Source: Roseivirga pacifica | GTDB lineage: Bacteria > Bacteroidota > Bacteroidia > Cytophagales > Cyclobacteriaceae | Length of the DNA: 64,000 nucleotides | Assembly: GCF_900111145.1 (NCBI RefSeq) | Contig: NZ_FOIR01000001.1 | Location: 193,501 to 257,500, forward strand | Reading direction: 5' to 3' | Shown: one piece after another, positions 36,145-44,458 of the stretch | Layout: the number at the start of each line of letters is the position of its first letter | Numbering within the stretch: the first letter of the stretch is position 1 | Program-made: the position numbers and the translations under genes | The notes under the pieces: generated by a model | What the model saw: only the letters and a program-made list of their open reading frames with translations | What the model was told of the DNA's origin: nothing | Database searches by the model: none

Positions 36145-37560
36145 TTAATAACCAGGGTTCTGTGTTAGCAGCCCTTTACTAAGATTTATTTCGGCCTGAG
36201 GTATTGGCAACAATAAATCTGTATCTGAGAATGAATAGTTATTTGCAGCAGAGAAGGCTGATAGGACATCTCTGGCAACACCAAGCCTCACCAAGTCAAA
36301 CCATCTGTGGTTTTCAAAAGCAAGCTCAACCCTTCTTTCGTTGAGCAAATCTTCTTTAGTAATAGTGGCCACAGGAGTAGTAATGCCTGCTCTACTTCTT
36401 ACTTGCTGAAAGGATGAAATAGCGCTACCCGATGAAGTTTCATTTGCTCCCGCCATTATAGCCTCCACATGCATTAGCAAAACATCTGCATAGCGAATTA
36501 CAATCCAGTCGTTACCAGCAAGGGTCGGGTCTGTAGATGTTGCAGGTATTCCCAAGCTTTCATCACCATCTGGTAAATACTTTACTACTTGGTATTCTGT
36601 TGGCTGCCTTTGGTCCTGTCTATAGGAATATTGGGTTCTTGCACCACCTAAGTTGTCTAATGCCTCTCTGGCCTCTGTGGTTACGTAGTTAACGCCCGAG
36701 GTACGGCCAACGGCATTTAACCATTCTGAAGAAAAGTTTTGACTATCGCTTGTTAAGTCTGGCAAATAACCGATAGCAAAAATCACTTCATCGTTTGATT
36801 CACTATAGAACACATCTCTAAAATCATCTTCTAGAGAATACTCTGTTCCAATGATAGCTTCTAAAAGCTGTTGTGCTTCAACGTAGTTGGTGCCTTGGGT
36901 TAAATATACCTTGGCTAACATGGCCTGAGCCGCTGCCTTTGAGGCTCGGTTTATAGAAACCTTGCCCAGCTTAGCTACTGCATCTTGAAGGTCGCTTGTA
37001 ATTAGGCTGTAAACATCAGCTGTGCTTGTTCTAGTAAAGCTTAAGGCCTCATCTTCTGGCCCAATTACTCTATCTAATAAAGGAACATCGCCAAATAACC
37101 TTACTAGATTAAAATAGGCATATGCTCTTACAAACTTAGCTTCACCTTCGAATTGATCGCGATTTGCATCTGAAGCCACATCAATGTTTTCCAGTACTAA
37201 ATTAGCCCTGTATATAACGTTATACATACTTCGGTAGTAATCGAGCACAATACCATTGGTAGACTGAATAGTATAACTCTCAAACTGAGCAGCCTCACCC
37301 TCACTTGATTTAGTTCGGGTATTGTCACTCCTCATTTCGGTTATGTAAAATTCATACTGAATTGAGTGATTATCGCTTGTAGATGTTGAATTCACGCCTT
37401 GAATAGCATCATACATAGCAATTACACCTGTTTCTAACTGCTGGTCGTCAACAAAGTAGTTGCCACTACTAACTGCCGCAGTTGGCGCTATGTCCAGGAA
37501 GTCTTCGCACCCCATTAGCACAAAGAGAAATAGGATTGATATTTTTATATGATTCTTCAT
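36145..37560 (-). CDS. susD: SusD/RagB-family nutrient-binding lipoprotein
   Basis: A 471-residue outer-membrane lipoprotein (lipobox LMGC, Cys18) that forms a lid on the SusC channel and binds the glycan. The conserved start CEDFLDIAPTAAVSSGNYF, the helical TPR-like region (KFVRAYAYFNLVRLFGDVPL) and the C-terminal RRVELAFENHRWFDLVRLG followed by LLPIPQAEINLSKGLLTQNP are diagnostic. It lies 10 bp after susC. In context the ligand is alginate oligosaccharide. Confidence 0.96.
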   Translation of the reverse strand: MKNHIKISILFLFVLMGCEDFLDIAPTAAVSSGNYFVDDQQLETGVIAMYDAIQGVNSTSTSDNHSIQYEFYITEMRSDNTRTKSSEGEAAQFESYTIQSTNGIVLDYYRSMYNVIYRANLVLENIDVASDANRDQFEGEAKFVRAYAYFNLVRLFGDVPLLDRVIGPEDEALSFTRTSTADVYSLITSDLQDAVAKLGKVSINRASKAAAQAMLAKVYLTQGTNYVEAQQLLEAIIGTEYSLEDDFRDVFYSESNDEVIFAIGYLPDLTSDSQNFSSEWLNAVGRTSGVNYVTTEAREALDNLGGARTQYSYRQDQRQPTEYQVVKYLPDGDESLGIPATSTDPTLAGNDWIVIRYADVLLMHVEAIMAGANETSSGSAISSFQQVRSRAGITTPVATITKEDLLNERRVELAFENHRWFDLVRLGVARDVLSAFSAANNYSFSDTDLLLPIPQAEINLSKGLLTQNPGY

Positions 37561-37570
37561 ATCTACTTTC

Positions 37571-40500
37571 TTAAAACTCTAAATTGATACCTAGTGAGAC
37601 TGTGCCGAAAATTGGTGATCCGGCACGCTGATAACCCCAAGTTGTTGGGCTAGTGCTGTAGATTGACTCTGGGTTAAATCCAGTGTAGTCATCTGCTGTC
37701 CAGTAGAATAGGTTCTGACCAGAGGCATACACACGCAGGCTGTTCATTTTTAACTTACCTGCTAACGAGCTAGGGAAATTATAACCTAACGTAATGTTGC
37801 GTATAGCAATGTAAGACGCGTCTTGTACGATATCATTTGTAAAGATTTTTTCGCGAATGAATTCTTGGTCTGGAGTTATAGATGGATCGAAATCTTGAGA
37901 ACTATTGAAGTGATTGAATAAATACTGATCACCCATATTTCTAACCTCTGCCCCATGACTTCCCTGAATCATTATGCTCAAATCCCAGTTTTTATAACTT
38001 ACAGCATTGATCATACTCCAGATCAAGTCTGGATAAGGGTTGCCAATAATGGTTTTATCGTCATCATCTATTATACCATCACCATTCAAATCTTTTACGT
38101 ATACGTCCTGAGCCTCACCACCCACTGGGTGATATGGGTTGTTTAGGTATTCTAAGGGAATGTCTCTATCTACAACCCATCCATAGAAAGATGAAATTGG
38201 ATTTCCTTCAAGGTTAATCCACTCTGCAGCTCTCTTGGAGTCTACATTCTGAATTTGTCCGTTTGCCTCACCAAAGTTTTTGAGCTCGTTTTTGTTTTTA
38301 GAAACAAGCAGCGTGGTATTCCACTCAAAGGTTTCGTTGCTAACATTTCTTGTTCTAAACTCCACTTCAACTCCACTATTTTCAACTTCTCCTAGGTTAA
38401 CCAGTGCATTGCTAAAGCCAGTGGTAGTAGAAACAGGGTTATTTAAAAGTAGCTGGTCACTTGTGCGTATGTAGTAATCTAAAGAGCCAGAAAGAACTCC
38501 GTTGAACAAACTAAAGTCTAATCCCGGATTGAACTCTTCGGAACGTTCCCACTTAAGGTCTGGGTTGGCGATGTTAATTGCTTGATAAGATGCAATTAGG
38601 CTTGCGTCTGTAACCGCGGTGCCTGGCGACATTAATGACAGGTATGGGTAATTATCTACCAGAACATTACCTGTTTGCAATGTTTTATTTCCGGTAAAAC
38701 CATAACTAGCCCTTACTTTAAGCTCGTCTACAATTGAATTATTTGATAGAAATGCTTCTTCAGAAATTCTCCAACCAGCTGAAATGGCAGGAAAATTACC
38801 ATACTTATTATTTGGCCCAAAAATAGAACTACCGTCTCTTCTAAAACTTGCAGATACTAAATACTTATCATCAAATGCATAATTAACCCTAGCAAAATAA
38901 GACTGGAACGTTTCCCTATAACTGGTAGATGTGGCTGAAGCGATTGTTGTAGCAGCAGAAAGCGTTCTTAACAGATCAGAATCATAGCCTGTACCTGTAG
39001 TGCTTTCAGCATGTGTGTCCCAAGTTTCTGCCGAGAAACCCGCCACGGCACTTATCTCATGATCCTCTATAGTTTTGTTGTAGGAAAAATAGTTTTCTGA
39101 AACTAAATGGATTCTATTGAATGAAGAAAGATCGTATTGAGTTGCAGCGGCACCATTACGGCTAGATTCAACACCCTGCCATCTATCTCTTCTCGTGTTT
39201 TGGTAATCGGCCGCTAAAACAGCCCTAAACTTAAGGCCATCTAAAACCTTATATTCACCAAAAATTTGCCCATAAGCCTTGAACTTATAATCGTTTCTGT
39301 CTCGTTCAAGAACCTTTGCCGCAGGGTTGGTATTCGATGTATTGCTGATATCTACCAGAACACTACCATCTCCATACAAGTCATAGTTATCGAAATGTCT
39401 TTGTAGGGCATAATCTCCTACCTGAACATCTGGATACACATTTCTATCTACAAACTGAATTGTGTTTTCATCGTGGTAAACTGGTAGCCATGGTGTCTGT
39501 CTTAAAATATCGTGTGTAGAACCATCAAACCTTCTTCTGTCTGAGTATGAAGGTGAGAATCGAGCGCCAAACTTAAATTTATCACTTACTTGAGTTTCAA
39601 CATTTAGGTTAAAGGTGTAACGCTTAAAGTCATCTGTCAACAGCACACCTTCATCGTGCAAATAGCTCAAGGCGGTACTAAACTTAGTTCGGTCATTTCC
39701 CCCACGCGCAGTAATAGAGTGGCTTTGAATAGCCCCACCATCAAAAATCACATCCTGCCAATCTCTATCTACACCAATGAGCTGTTTGTAAAGCGTTCTG
39801 TCCGATAACTCACCATTGGCCTCCAATTCTGCGGCAGCTGTTTCTGCAATAGAAAAGTAGTAGGCATCGCTCTGTCTGGCTTCTTTAAGGCCGTAATAAC
39901 CGTTATAGCTGAACTTGGTATCTCCTGCAGCCCCTTGTTTTGTGGTAATTATAATTACTCCATTAGCACCTCTAGAACCATAGATAGCTGCCGAGGCAGC
40001 ATCTTTCAATACCTCAAACGACTCGATTGAGTTCATATCAAGCGCACTCAGGTAATCTTCGTCTACAACCAAACCGTCTACAACTATTAATGGAGACGAA
40101 CTACCACTAACCGAACCCGTACCTCTAATCCTTATGGTTGGGGCAGAACCAGCCTCTCCTTCAGTGCTACTAATATTAACACCCGATACCTGGCCTACAA
40201 GCGCATCATCAACTCTGGCAACAGGTAGCTTATCAAGGTTTTCATTAGTTACTTTGGAAATAGCACCCGTTAAATGTGACTTTTTCTCTGTTCCGTAACC
40301 AATAACAATCACCTCGTCTAGTTCCTTAACATCGGTCTTTAGCACCACCTCTAAAGTGGTTTTATTACCAACCATTACCTCTTGTGTAACATAGCCAATA
40401 AAGGAAAAAACAAGTGTATCAGTAGGTGATGCAGCAATTGTGAACTTACCTTCTGCATCTGATATTGCTCCTAACTCTGTTCCTTTAACTCTAATAGTTA

Positions 40501-40636
40501 CGCCAGGAATTGTTTCATTAAAATCACCAGTTATGGTTCCCCTTATGGTTTGAGTTTGTTGAGCAAACAACAGCGGATTGCTCATCATCATGAATAGGAC
40601 AATGACCCATGATGTAGTCTTAAGAAATCTTTTCAT
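37571..40636 (-). CDS. susC: SusC/RagA-family TonB-dependent outer-membrane transporter
   Basis: A 1021-residue receptor. Signal peptide, then a carboxypeptidase-D-like domain (about 30-110; TIRGTITGDFNETIPGVTI), the SusC signature GYGTEKKSHLTGAISKV, the plug domain (PTIRIRGTGSVSGSSSPLIV; GSRGANGVIIITTKQG) and the beta-barrel ending in GTVSLGINLEF. It imports oligoalginate with SusD and is the first gene of the operon, under a 172-bp upstream region that follows the gntR terminator. Confidence 0.96.
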   Translation of the reverse strand: MKRFLKTTSWVIVLFMMMSNPLLFAQQTQTIRGTITGDFNETIPGVTIRVKGTELGAISDAEGKFTIAASPTDTLVFSFIGYVTQEVMVGNKTTLEVVLKTDVKELDEVIVIGYGTEKKSHLTGAISKVTNENLDKLPVARVDDALVGQVSGVNISSTEGEAGSAPTIRIRGTGSVSGSSSPLIVVDGLVVDEDYLSALDMNSIESFEVLKDAASAAIYGSRGANGVIIITTKQGAAGDTKFSYNGYYGLKEARQSDAYYFSIAETAAAELEANGELSDRTLYKQLIGVDRDWQDVIFDGGAIQSHSITARGGNDRTKFSTALSYLHDEGVLLTDDFKRYTFNLNVETQVSDKFKFGARFSPSYSDRRRFDGSTHDILRQTPWLPVYHDENTIQFVDRNVYPDVQVGDYALQRHFDNYDLYGDGSVLVDISNTSNTNPAAKVLERDRNDYKFKAYGQIFGEYKVLDGLKFRAVLAADYQNTRRDRWQGVESSRNGAAATQYDLSSFNRIHLVSENYFSYNKTIEDHEISAVAGFSAETWDTHAESTTGTGYDSDLLRTLSAATTIASATSTSYRETFQSYFARVNYAFDDKYLVSASFRRDGSSIFGPNNKYGNFPAISAGWRISEEAFLSNNSIVDELKVRASYGFTGNKTLQTGNVLVDNYPYLSLMSPGTAVTDASLIASYQAINIANPDLKWERSEEFNPGLDFSLFNGVLSGSLDYYIRTSDQLLLNNPVSTTTGFSNALVNLGEVENSGVEVEFRTRNVSNETFEWNTTLLVSKNKNELKNFGEANGQIQNVDSKRAAEWINLEGNPISSFYGWVVDRDIPLEYLNNPYHPVGGEAQDVYVKDLNGDGIIDDDDKTIIGNPYPDLIWSMINAVSYKNWDLSIMIQGSHGAEVRNMGDQYLFNHFNSSQDFDPSITPDQEFIREKIFTNDIVQDASYIAIRNITLGYNFPSSLAGKLKMNSLRVYASGQNLFYWTADDYTGFNPESIYSTSPTTWGYQRAGSPIFGTVSLGINLEF

Positions 40637-40777
40637 TATTTAGTTTTTAGATGGATTGAAGTATAGAGGCAGGATCTATGAATTTGATAATTACTCAACC
40701 ATCATCTATCTTTGATGACATAGAGTAGATACATACTGGACTTTTGGCTATTGTACTGTTTGTATTTCCTGCTCTTT
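40637..40777 (-). promoter_or_regulatory. Promoter region of the alginate operon
   Basis: The 141 bp upstream of susC must contain the main operon promoter. No exact TAnnTTTG is visible; CTATACTTCA about 20 bp before the ATG is a weak candidate. A degenerate copy of the gntR-upstream operator (11 of 14 positions) is at 40689-40702, and a short TCATC/GATGA inverted repeat is at 40702-40718. Confidence 0.45.
40689..40702 (-). promoter_or_regulatory. Possible GntR operator in the susC promoter
   Basis: The minus-strand sequence ATGGTTGAGTAATT matches CTGGTTGACCAATT, found upstream of gntR, at 11 of 14 positions. A shared operator would let the GntR protein control susC and itself. This is based on two sites only. 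Confidence 0.35.
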
Positions 40778-40802
40778 AATGGATTGGCTTTGTCAATCCA
40801 TT
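40778..40802. terminator. Hairpin terminator after gntR
   Basis: A perfect 9-bp stem (AATGGATTG / CAATCCATT) with a 7-nt loop follows the gntR stop at 40809. It separates the regulator transcript from susC. The T-rich side is on the plus strand; on the minus strand the run after the stem is only AAAG, so termination may be partial. Confidence 0.6.
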
Positions 40803-40808
40803 TTCTTT

Positions 40809-41546
40809 TTATTTCGACTTTATATGTTCATTGGGTTTTAAGTTTTTGTTCGAAAAATTTAGAATGTCACTCAAATGCTCGCGCATCGATTCGCCCGCTT
40901 TATCAGGCTCTTGATTAACAATATGATCGAGAATAACATGATGATCTTCCAAAGCCGTCAGGGGTCTGTTTCCGCTACATACATCGTTCTCCTTGAAATA
41001 GGTAAGTATATCAGGAGTAACAATTAACATCAGCGATTTCAACACAGAGTTTTTGCTGGCCTCTGCAATTGTAAGGTGAAAAAGCAAGTCCTCTTCAACC
41101 GCAGCCTTACCGGTCGAAACAGCCTTCTCGTAAGAGGTTAAAGCATTTTTCAATGCGACAATATCATCAGTCGTTCTTCTAAGAGCAGCAAACCTGGCAG
41201 AGTTGATCTCAAGTACTACCCGAGTCTCAACAAGTGAATGAAAGTCTGTACCCTCTAACTTAAGTACATCGGTAATCAAACTTTCCAAAGCAGCAATACC
41301 AAAACCGGCAACCACCGTTCCGCTTTGCGGTAGCGTTTTTAGTATCCCGTAGAACTCCAACTTACGTATGGCATCTCTTACATAAGTTCTGCCTACAGCA
41401 AAACGCTCACTAAGTTGCCTTTCAGAAGGCAGCTTATCACCAGGCTTTAATTGTCCCGATGAAATCAACTCCTTAATCTGATGAATGATCTTATCAGAAG
41501 GCTTTTCAACAACTATTTCGCTAAAACTATTTAGTAATTCTTTCAC
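40809..41546 (-). CDS. GntR/FadR-family transcriptional regulator
   Basis: A 245-residue regulator. The N-terminal winged helix (KLPSERQLSERFAVGRTYVR, then EFYGILKTLPQSGTVV) is followed by an all-helical FCD ligand-binding domain (about 95-230) with the metal-binding His residues expected in LLFHLTIAEAS and EDHHVILDHI. FCD regulators in uronate pathways respond to pathway sugar acids, here probably KDPG or DEH-related (inference). It lies upstream of susC on the same strand with its own terminator, and a palindromic site is located 17-38 bp before its ATG. Confidence 0.92.
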   Translation of the reverse strand: MKELLNSFSEIVVEKPSDKIIHQIKELISSGQLKPGDKLPSERQLSERFAVGRTYVRDAIRKLEFYGILKTLPQSGTVVAGFGIAALESLITDVLKLEGTDFHSLVETRVVLEINSARFAALRRTTDDIVALKNALTSYEKAVSTGKAAVEEDLLFHLTIAEASKNSVLKSLMLIVTPDILTYFKENDVCSGNRPLTALEDHHVILDHIVNQEPDKAGESMREHLSDILNFSNKNLKPNEHIKSK

Positions 41547-41562
41547 AATTCAAGATTAGTTT

Positions 41563-41584
41563 ACCAGTAACTGGTTGACCAATT
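41563..41584. promoter_or_regulatory. Palindromic operator upstream of gntR
   Basis: Two overlapping palindromes: ACCAGTAACTGGT (41563-41575, perfect) and AACTGGTTGACCAATT (41569-41584, near-perfect around TGGT-TG-ACCA). The second resembles the ATTGGTATACCAAT type of site known for uronate-responsive GntR regulators such as UxuR/ExuR. The location just before gntR suggests autoregulation. Confidence 0.55.
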
Positions 41585-41750
41585 TTGCAAAAAAAATTGT
41601 TCTTCCAAAACCTTTCGTAAAAAAATTGCAAACGATTGCCTAATGGATAAGCCACGCATTTCCACTGCAACAACATATTATCACCGAATATTACTACTGT
41701 CTATACATTTAAAACTCTAGACAACAGATGGCGTGAATCGTATCACAGGA

Positions 41751-41944
41751 GGGAGTTGCTCCCAAAACCCTCAAGAAAATCATTGACTCGGAGGCTAAAC
41801 GAATGGTTTATGTTTCGTGTAATCCAGCCACCCAAGCCAGAGATATTGAGCAACTTTCTCTAGCAGGGTACGTCCTACAAAAATTCAATTTGGTAGATCA
41901 GTTTCTTCACACCAGCCATGTGGAAAGTGTGATGCTGCTGGAGA
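41751..41944 (+). repeat. Direct repeat, right copy (rlmD 3' fragment)
   Basis: The right copy of the 194-bp direct repeat; see 24132-24325. Homology stops abruptly at 41751, which should be the island junction, and at 41944 where the two tails diverge. Confidence 0.95.
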
Positions 41945-41961
41945 GCCAGCTACCTAAATAA
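41751..41961 (+). pseudogene. rlmD: Decayed 3' fragment of rlmD
   Basis: The sequence encodes, in frame, the last ~70 residues of RlmD (from [12 protein letters not shown] through [13 protein letters not shown] to VESVMLLE) and ends with SQLPK and a TAA at 41959. There is no start codon and no upstream part of the gene. Relative to intact rlmD there are 3 amino-acid changes, including Pro to Leu in the conserved QFPHT, consistent with loss of selection. The C-terminal tail differs (LLESQLPK against LLEKEG), so the fragment comes from a different rlmD allele rather than a recent copy. Confidence 0.93.
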
Positions 41962-42012
41962 GAGATTTATGAAATATGCCTCCCTTTACTCTATAACCAC
42001 CATGGTTAATAT

Positions 42013-42678
42013 TTAAACCTTCTTTAGATAACCTAAAGGATTGAAAGTGGCGTTAGGGCCAAAAAAATCATTGTATTTCTTATCGAAAACGAATGAAGGT
42101 TCTTTATCTAAAATATCCAAGGAAGCCTTAAGGGGGCCGCCATTGTACCAAGCCTTCTTTATATTAAGCTGATCTATAATCCCGTCTTCTATGATATAAT
42201 AGGATCCAACTGAAACTAACTTATTAAACTTTTCAAAAGCCGCTAAGACCTCATCATAAACGTGAGAACCATCATCAATCACCATTATTCTCTTAAACCC
42301 CTGACAGTTTTCAAGAAGGTAATTTTGCCAACCGCCCTCAAAAAGAGTTATATTTTTTGCCTTTAATACTTTTTCATCGACAGCCTGCTCTATGTCAATC
42401 GTATGTACTTCCCCACAACCAATATTTCTCAGGAGGTCAGCAAAATAAAGAGCGGATCCTCCCTTCTTTGTTCCTATTTCTATAATGAGATCGGGACAAA
42501 CTTCTGAAATTATCATTTGATACAATACCAAGTCAAAAGGACATTTGACCATAGTTACTCCTCGATAACTTGTTTGATGGTGAGCCTTTTCTATGAGTTT
42601 TAAATTAGTTTGAAAAACTATATCCGAATTAACATTAGCAGACCTAAACTGATTAAACACCTTCTTTAGTAAGCTCAT
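42013..42678 (-). CDS. Cephalosporin hydroxylase (CmcI)-family methyltransferase-like protein
   Basis: A 221-residue Rossmann-fold protein. The SAM loop is LIIEIGTKKGGSALYFADLL, followed by HTIDIEQ and the characteristic IMVIDDGSHVYDEVLAAFEK and YYIIEDGIIDQ of the CmcI/rhamnosyl O-methyltransferase family. It is likely a sugar O-methyltransferase in this setting. It is the last gene of the minus-strand block 42.0-44.3 kb and lies 6 bp after the next methyltransferase gene. Confidence 0.82.
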   Translation of the reverse strand: MSLLKKVFNQFRSANVNSDIVFQTNLKLIEKAHHQTSYRGVTMVKCPFDLVLYQMIISEVCPDLIIEIGTKKGGSALYFADLLRNIGCGEVHTIDIEQAVDEKVLKAKNITLFEGGWQNYLLENCQGFKRIMVIDDGSHVYDEVLAAFEKFNKLVSVGSYYIIEDGIIDQLNIKKAWYNGGPLKASLDILDKEPSFVFDKKYNDFFGPNATFNPLGYLKKV

Positions 42679-42684
42679 CTATAT

Positions 42685-43449
42685 CTATCTAAACAAATTT
42701 CTAATTTTCAACATCACCCTTTTAATGAGCGATTTATGTATAGGCTCATAACTTAAGATACTATTGCTCAGTACTGATGGCAATGAACTATCCGAGCAAA
42801 AACCAATCATATATTGCGAATTATTCTTTGGACAAACCTCAGCATAACCATCAAACCACCCAGAATATTCTTTTAATTCACCTATGGACTCTCCTGATGT
42901 TATTAAAGAGGCCGTGATTGTTTTTTGATATAAAAAATCACTATTGATAAAATTCTGATTAATTAAATGTTGGAATTCTTCTTGGTTTAATTCTTTTAAA
43001 TGAAAAGGATTATGTGCTTTACTAACTAAGTGATGTTTACTGTCACGATCTGGAGTTGATATAATTAACAAGCCATTTGGGCTCAATACTCTTTTCAACT
43101 CCTCGATGGCTCTATTAGGACTATTCACATGCTCTATAGTCTCAAAGCAAACAATCAAATCAAATTCACCTTCAGGAAATGGCAAACTATATACATCTGC
43201 TCTTACGAAGTTAGTTTTATAATCACCATACTTTTCATTAGCGTGGTCTATTGCCTTATCACTGAGATCAATACCCGTTACACTGTCTGCGTTTTTTGCT
43301 AGTAAAGCACTACCGTACCCTTCGCCACATGCCGCATCAAGCACCTTTTTACCATTTGCAAATTGCATAGCAATATAGTAACGATGCAAATGCTCATAGG
43401 CAAAATGAGCATCAACATGAGTGACTAATCGTTCGCCAGTCCATTTCAT
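42685..43449 (-). CDS. Class I SAM-dependent methyltransferase (glycan locus)
   Basis: A 254-residue methyltransferase. Motif I is KVLDAACGEGYGSALLAKNA near residue 35, followed by VTGIDLSDKAID, LIVCFETIEHV and LKRVLSPNGLLIISTPD. The N-terminal MKWTGERLVTH is typical of a subfamily found in O-antigen loci. The substrate is unknown. Its start overlaps the stop of the TylF-like gene by 4 bp (ATGA). Confidence 0.85.
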   Translation of the reverse strand: MKWTGERLVTHVDAHFAYEHLHRYYIAMQFANGKKVLDAACGEGYGSALLAKNADSVTGIDLSDKAIDHANEKYGDYKTNFVRADVYSLPFPEGEFDLIVCFETIEHVNSPNRAIEELKRVLSPNGLLIISTPDRDSKHHLVSKAHNPFHLKELNQEEFQHLINQNFINSDFLYQKTITASLITSGESIGELKEYSGWFDGYAEVCPKNNSQYMIGFCSDSSLPSVLSNSILSYEPIHKSLIKRVMLKIRNLFR

Positions 43450-44258
43450 TTACAATCCAAATTTGGCTTAACAATAATGCCTTGACAAGTTGGCAAACAA
43501 AGAACATGAGTGCCCTTACTCTTAGCAAAAGCGTTATGCACAGCTTGTTGGGCTTCATACCCGGGGTAGCCGTAGTCATCCAATACTATTATGCCACCCG
43601 GAACAATGTATTCCCACAAAAATTCTAATGCATGTTTTTCGGGCAAAGCACTATTTAAATCTAGAGAAATGAATGCAATCTTATCGAATTTAACCCCAAA
43701 CAAAACTTCCGGTACAATGCCTTTTATTACCTCCACTTTGGGGGTGTGTTGATATTCTTTTTCCAACTGACTATATACGCTCTCCCAAACTTTTACTGAA
43801 TCAGTATTATTTGATTCTCTCCTTAACTCATCTGAATTCAAGAGCTCAGGTATTACTCCTCTAAAGCTGTCTATAAGTAAAAAACGCTTGTCTAATTCTT
43901 CGAAATTAACAAACTCCATAATACTCTTAGAGAAGAAACCTGTCCTAACACCTAATTCTACAAAGTCTCCATTCAAGTTAGTGGCGTACTTTGCGCTCCA
44001 ACAAAGAACATGAACTCTCCACTCTAGGTCTACCCCTTTCAAAAAACGATCCTTATCAGTCTGCTTACCAGCAAGGTAAGCTCTTCTAAACTGAGGGTCT
44101 TCAAGAAAAGAAGCCGAATTCTTAGTTAAAAGATTATCCTTAGCATAGGTAAAGTCTGTCATGATAGCTACATATAAATACTTCCCAAAAAGCTTGTTGA
44201 GCAACCTGGATAAAAGCTTAAAAAAGATGTTAGCATTTTTGTTAATAGAGGGCAGCAT
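43446..44258 (-). CDS. TylF/MycF-family sugar O-methyltransferase
   Basis: A 270-residue protein. Conserved pieces: DFVELGVRTGFFSKSIMEFV (SAM loop), FLLIDSFRGV, FISLDLNSALPEKHALEFLW and PGGIIVLDDYGYPGYEAQQA, where the Asp-Asp residues correspond to metal ligands in macrocin O-methyltransferases. It probably methylates a hydroxyl of a sugar in the surface glycan. It is the first gene of the three-methyltransferase run and is preceded by a 200-bp gap containing nested inverted repeats. Confidence 0.82.
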   Translation of the reverse strand: MLPSINKNANIFFKLLSRLLNKLFGKYLYVAIMTDFTYAKDNLLTKNSASFLEDPQFRRAYLAGKQTDKDRFLKGVDLEWRVHVLCWSAKYATNLNGDFVELGVRTGFFSKSIMEFVNFEELDKRFLLIDSFRGVIPELLNSDELRRESNNTDSVKVWESVYSQLEKEYQHTPKVEVIKGIVPEVLFGVKFDKIAFISLDLNSALPEKHALEFLWEYIVPGGIIVLDDYGYPGYEAQQAVHNAFAKSKGTHVLCLPTCQGIIVKPNLDCK

Positions 44259-44290
44259 TTATAACCGATGACAAAAAATCATAAGTCAAT

Positions 44291-44376
44291 TATAGTCTAT
44301 TTAATGATTAAAGAAAATTAGAACCTAGTTTTACAATCGTTTACTCTAGTCAAAACTAATTTTCGCTTAGACTATA
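44291..44376. repeat. Nested inverted repeats
   Basis: The outer arms TATAGTCTA (44291-44299) and TAGACTATA (44368-44376) enclose the inner arms GAAAATTAG (44313-44321) and CTAATTTTC (44356-44364); both pairs are perfect 9-bp inverted repeats. They occupy the 200-bp AT-rich gap between the TylF-like gene and the GT2 gene and could form one bulged hairpin or cruciform. Confidence 0.6.
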
Positions 44377-44458
44377 TATCCAAAAAAACAAGCTACTCTG
44401 CTAAACACTATCTACTTCTTCTGGAAAATTGACATTAGGCCAAAACCGAATTCGGCAT

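Larger units (their letters stand above)
24337..41750. other. Alginate-utilisation island bounded by rlmD direct repeats
   Basis: All genes of the alginate operon and its regulator lie between the end of intact rlmD and the start of the rlmD 3' fragment. The repeat offset is 17,619 bp. No integrase, transposase or tRNA is present, so homologous or illegitimate recombination with related DNA is more likely than a site-specific element (inference). Confidence 0.75.

Noticed and set aside
40737-40802. Hairpin at 40778-40802 as an operator for susC
   Set aside because: It directly follows the gntR stop and lies far from the susC start; a terminator is the simpler reading.
24337-41750. A site-specific integrative element or conjugative island
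   Set aside because: No integrase, relaxase, transposase or tRNA target is present; the long imperfect repeat fits homologous recombination better.
41751-41961. A functional short gene at the rlmD fragment
   Set aside because: It has no start codon, lacks the TRAM and SAM domains and carries a change in a conserved motif, so it is a remnant.
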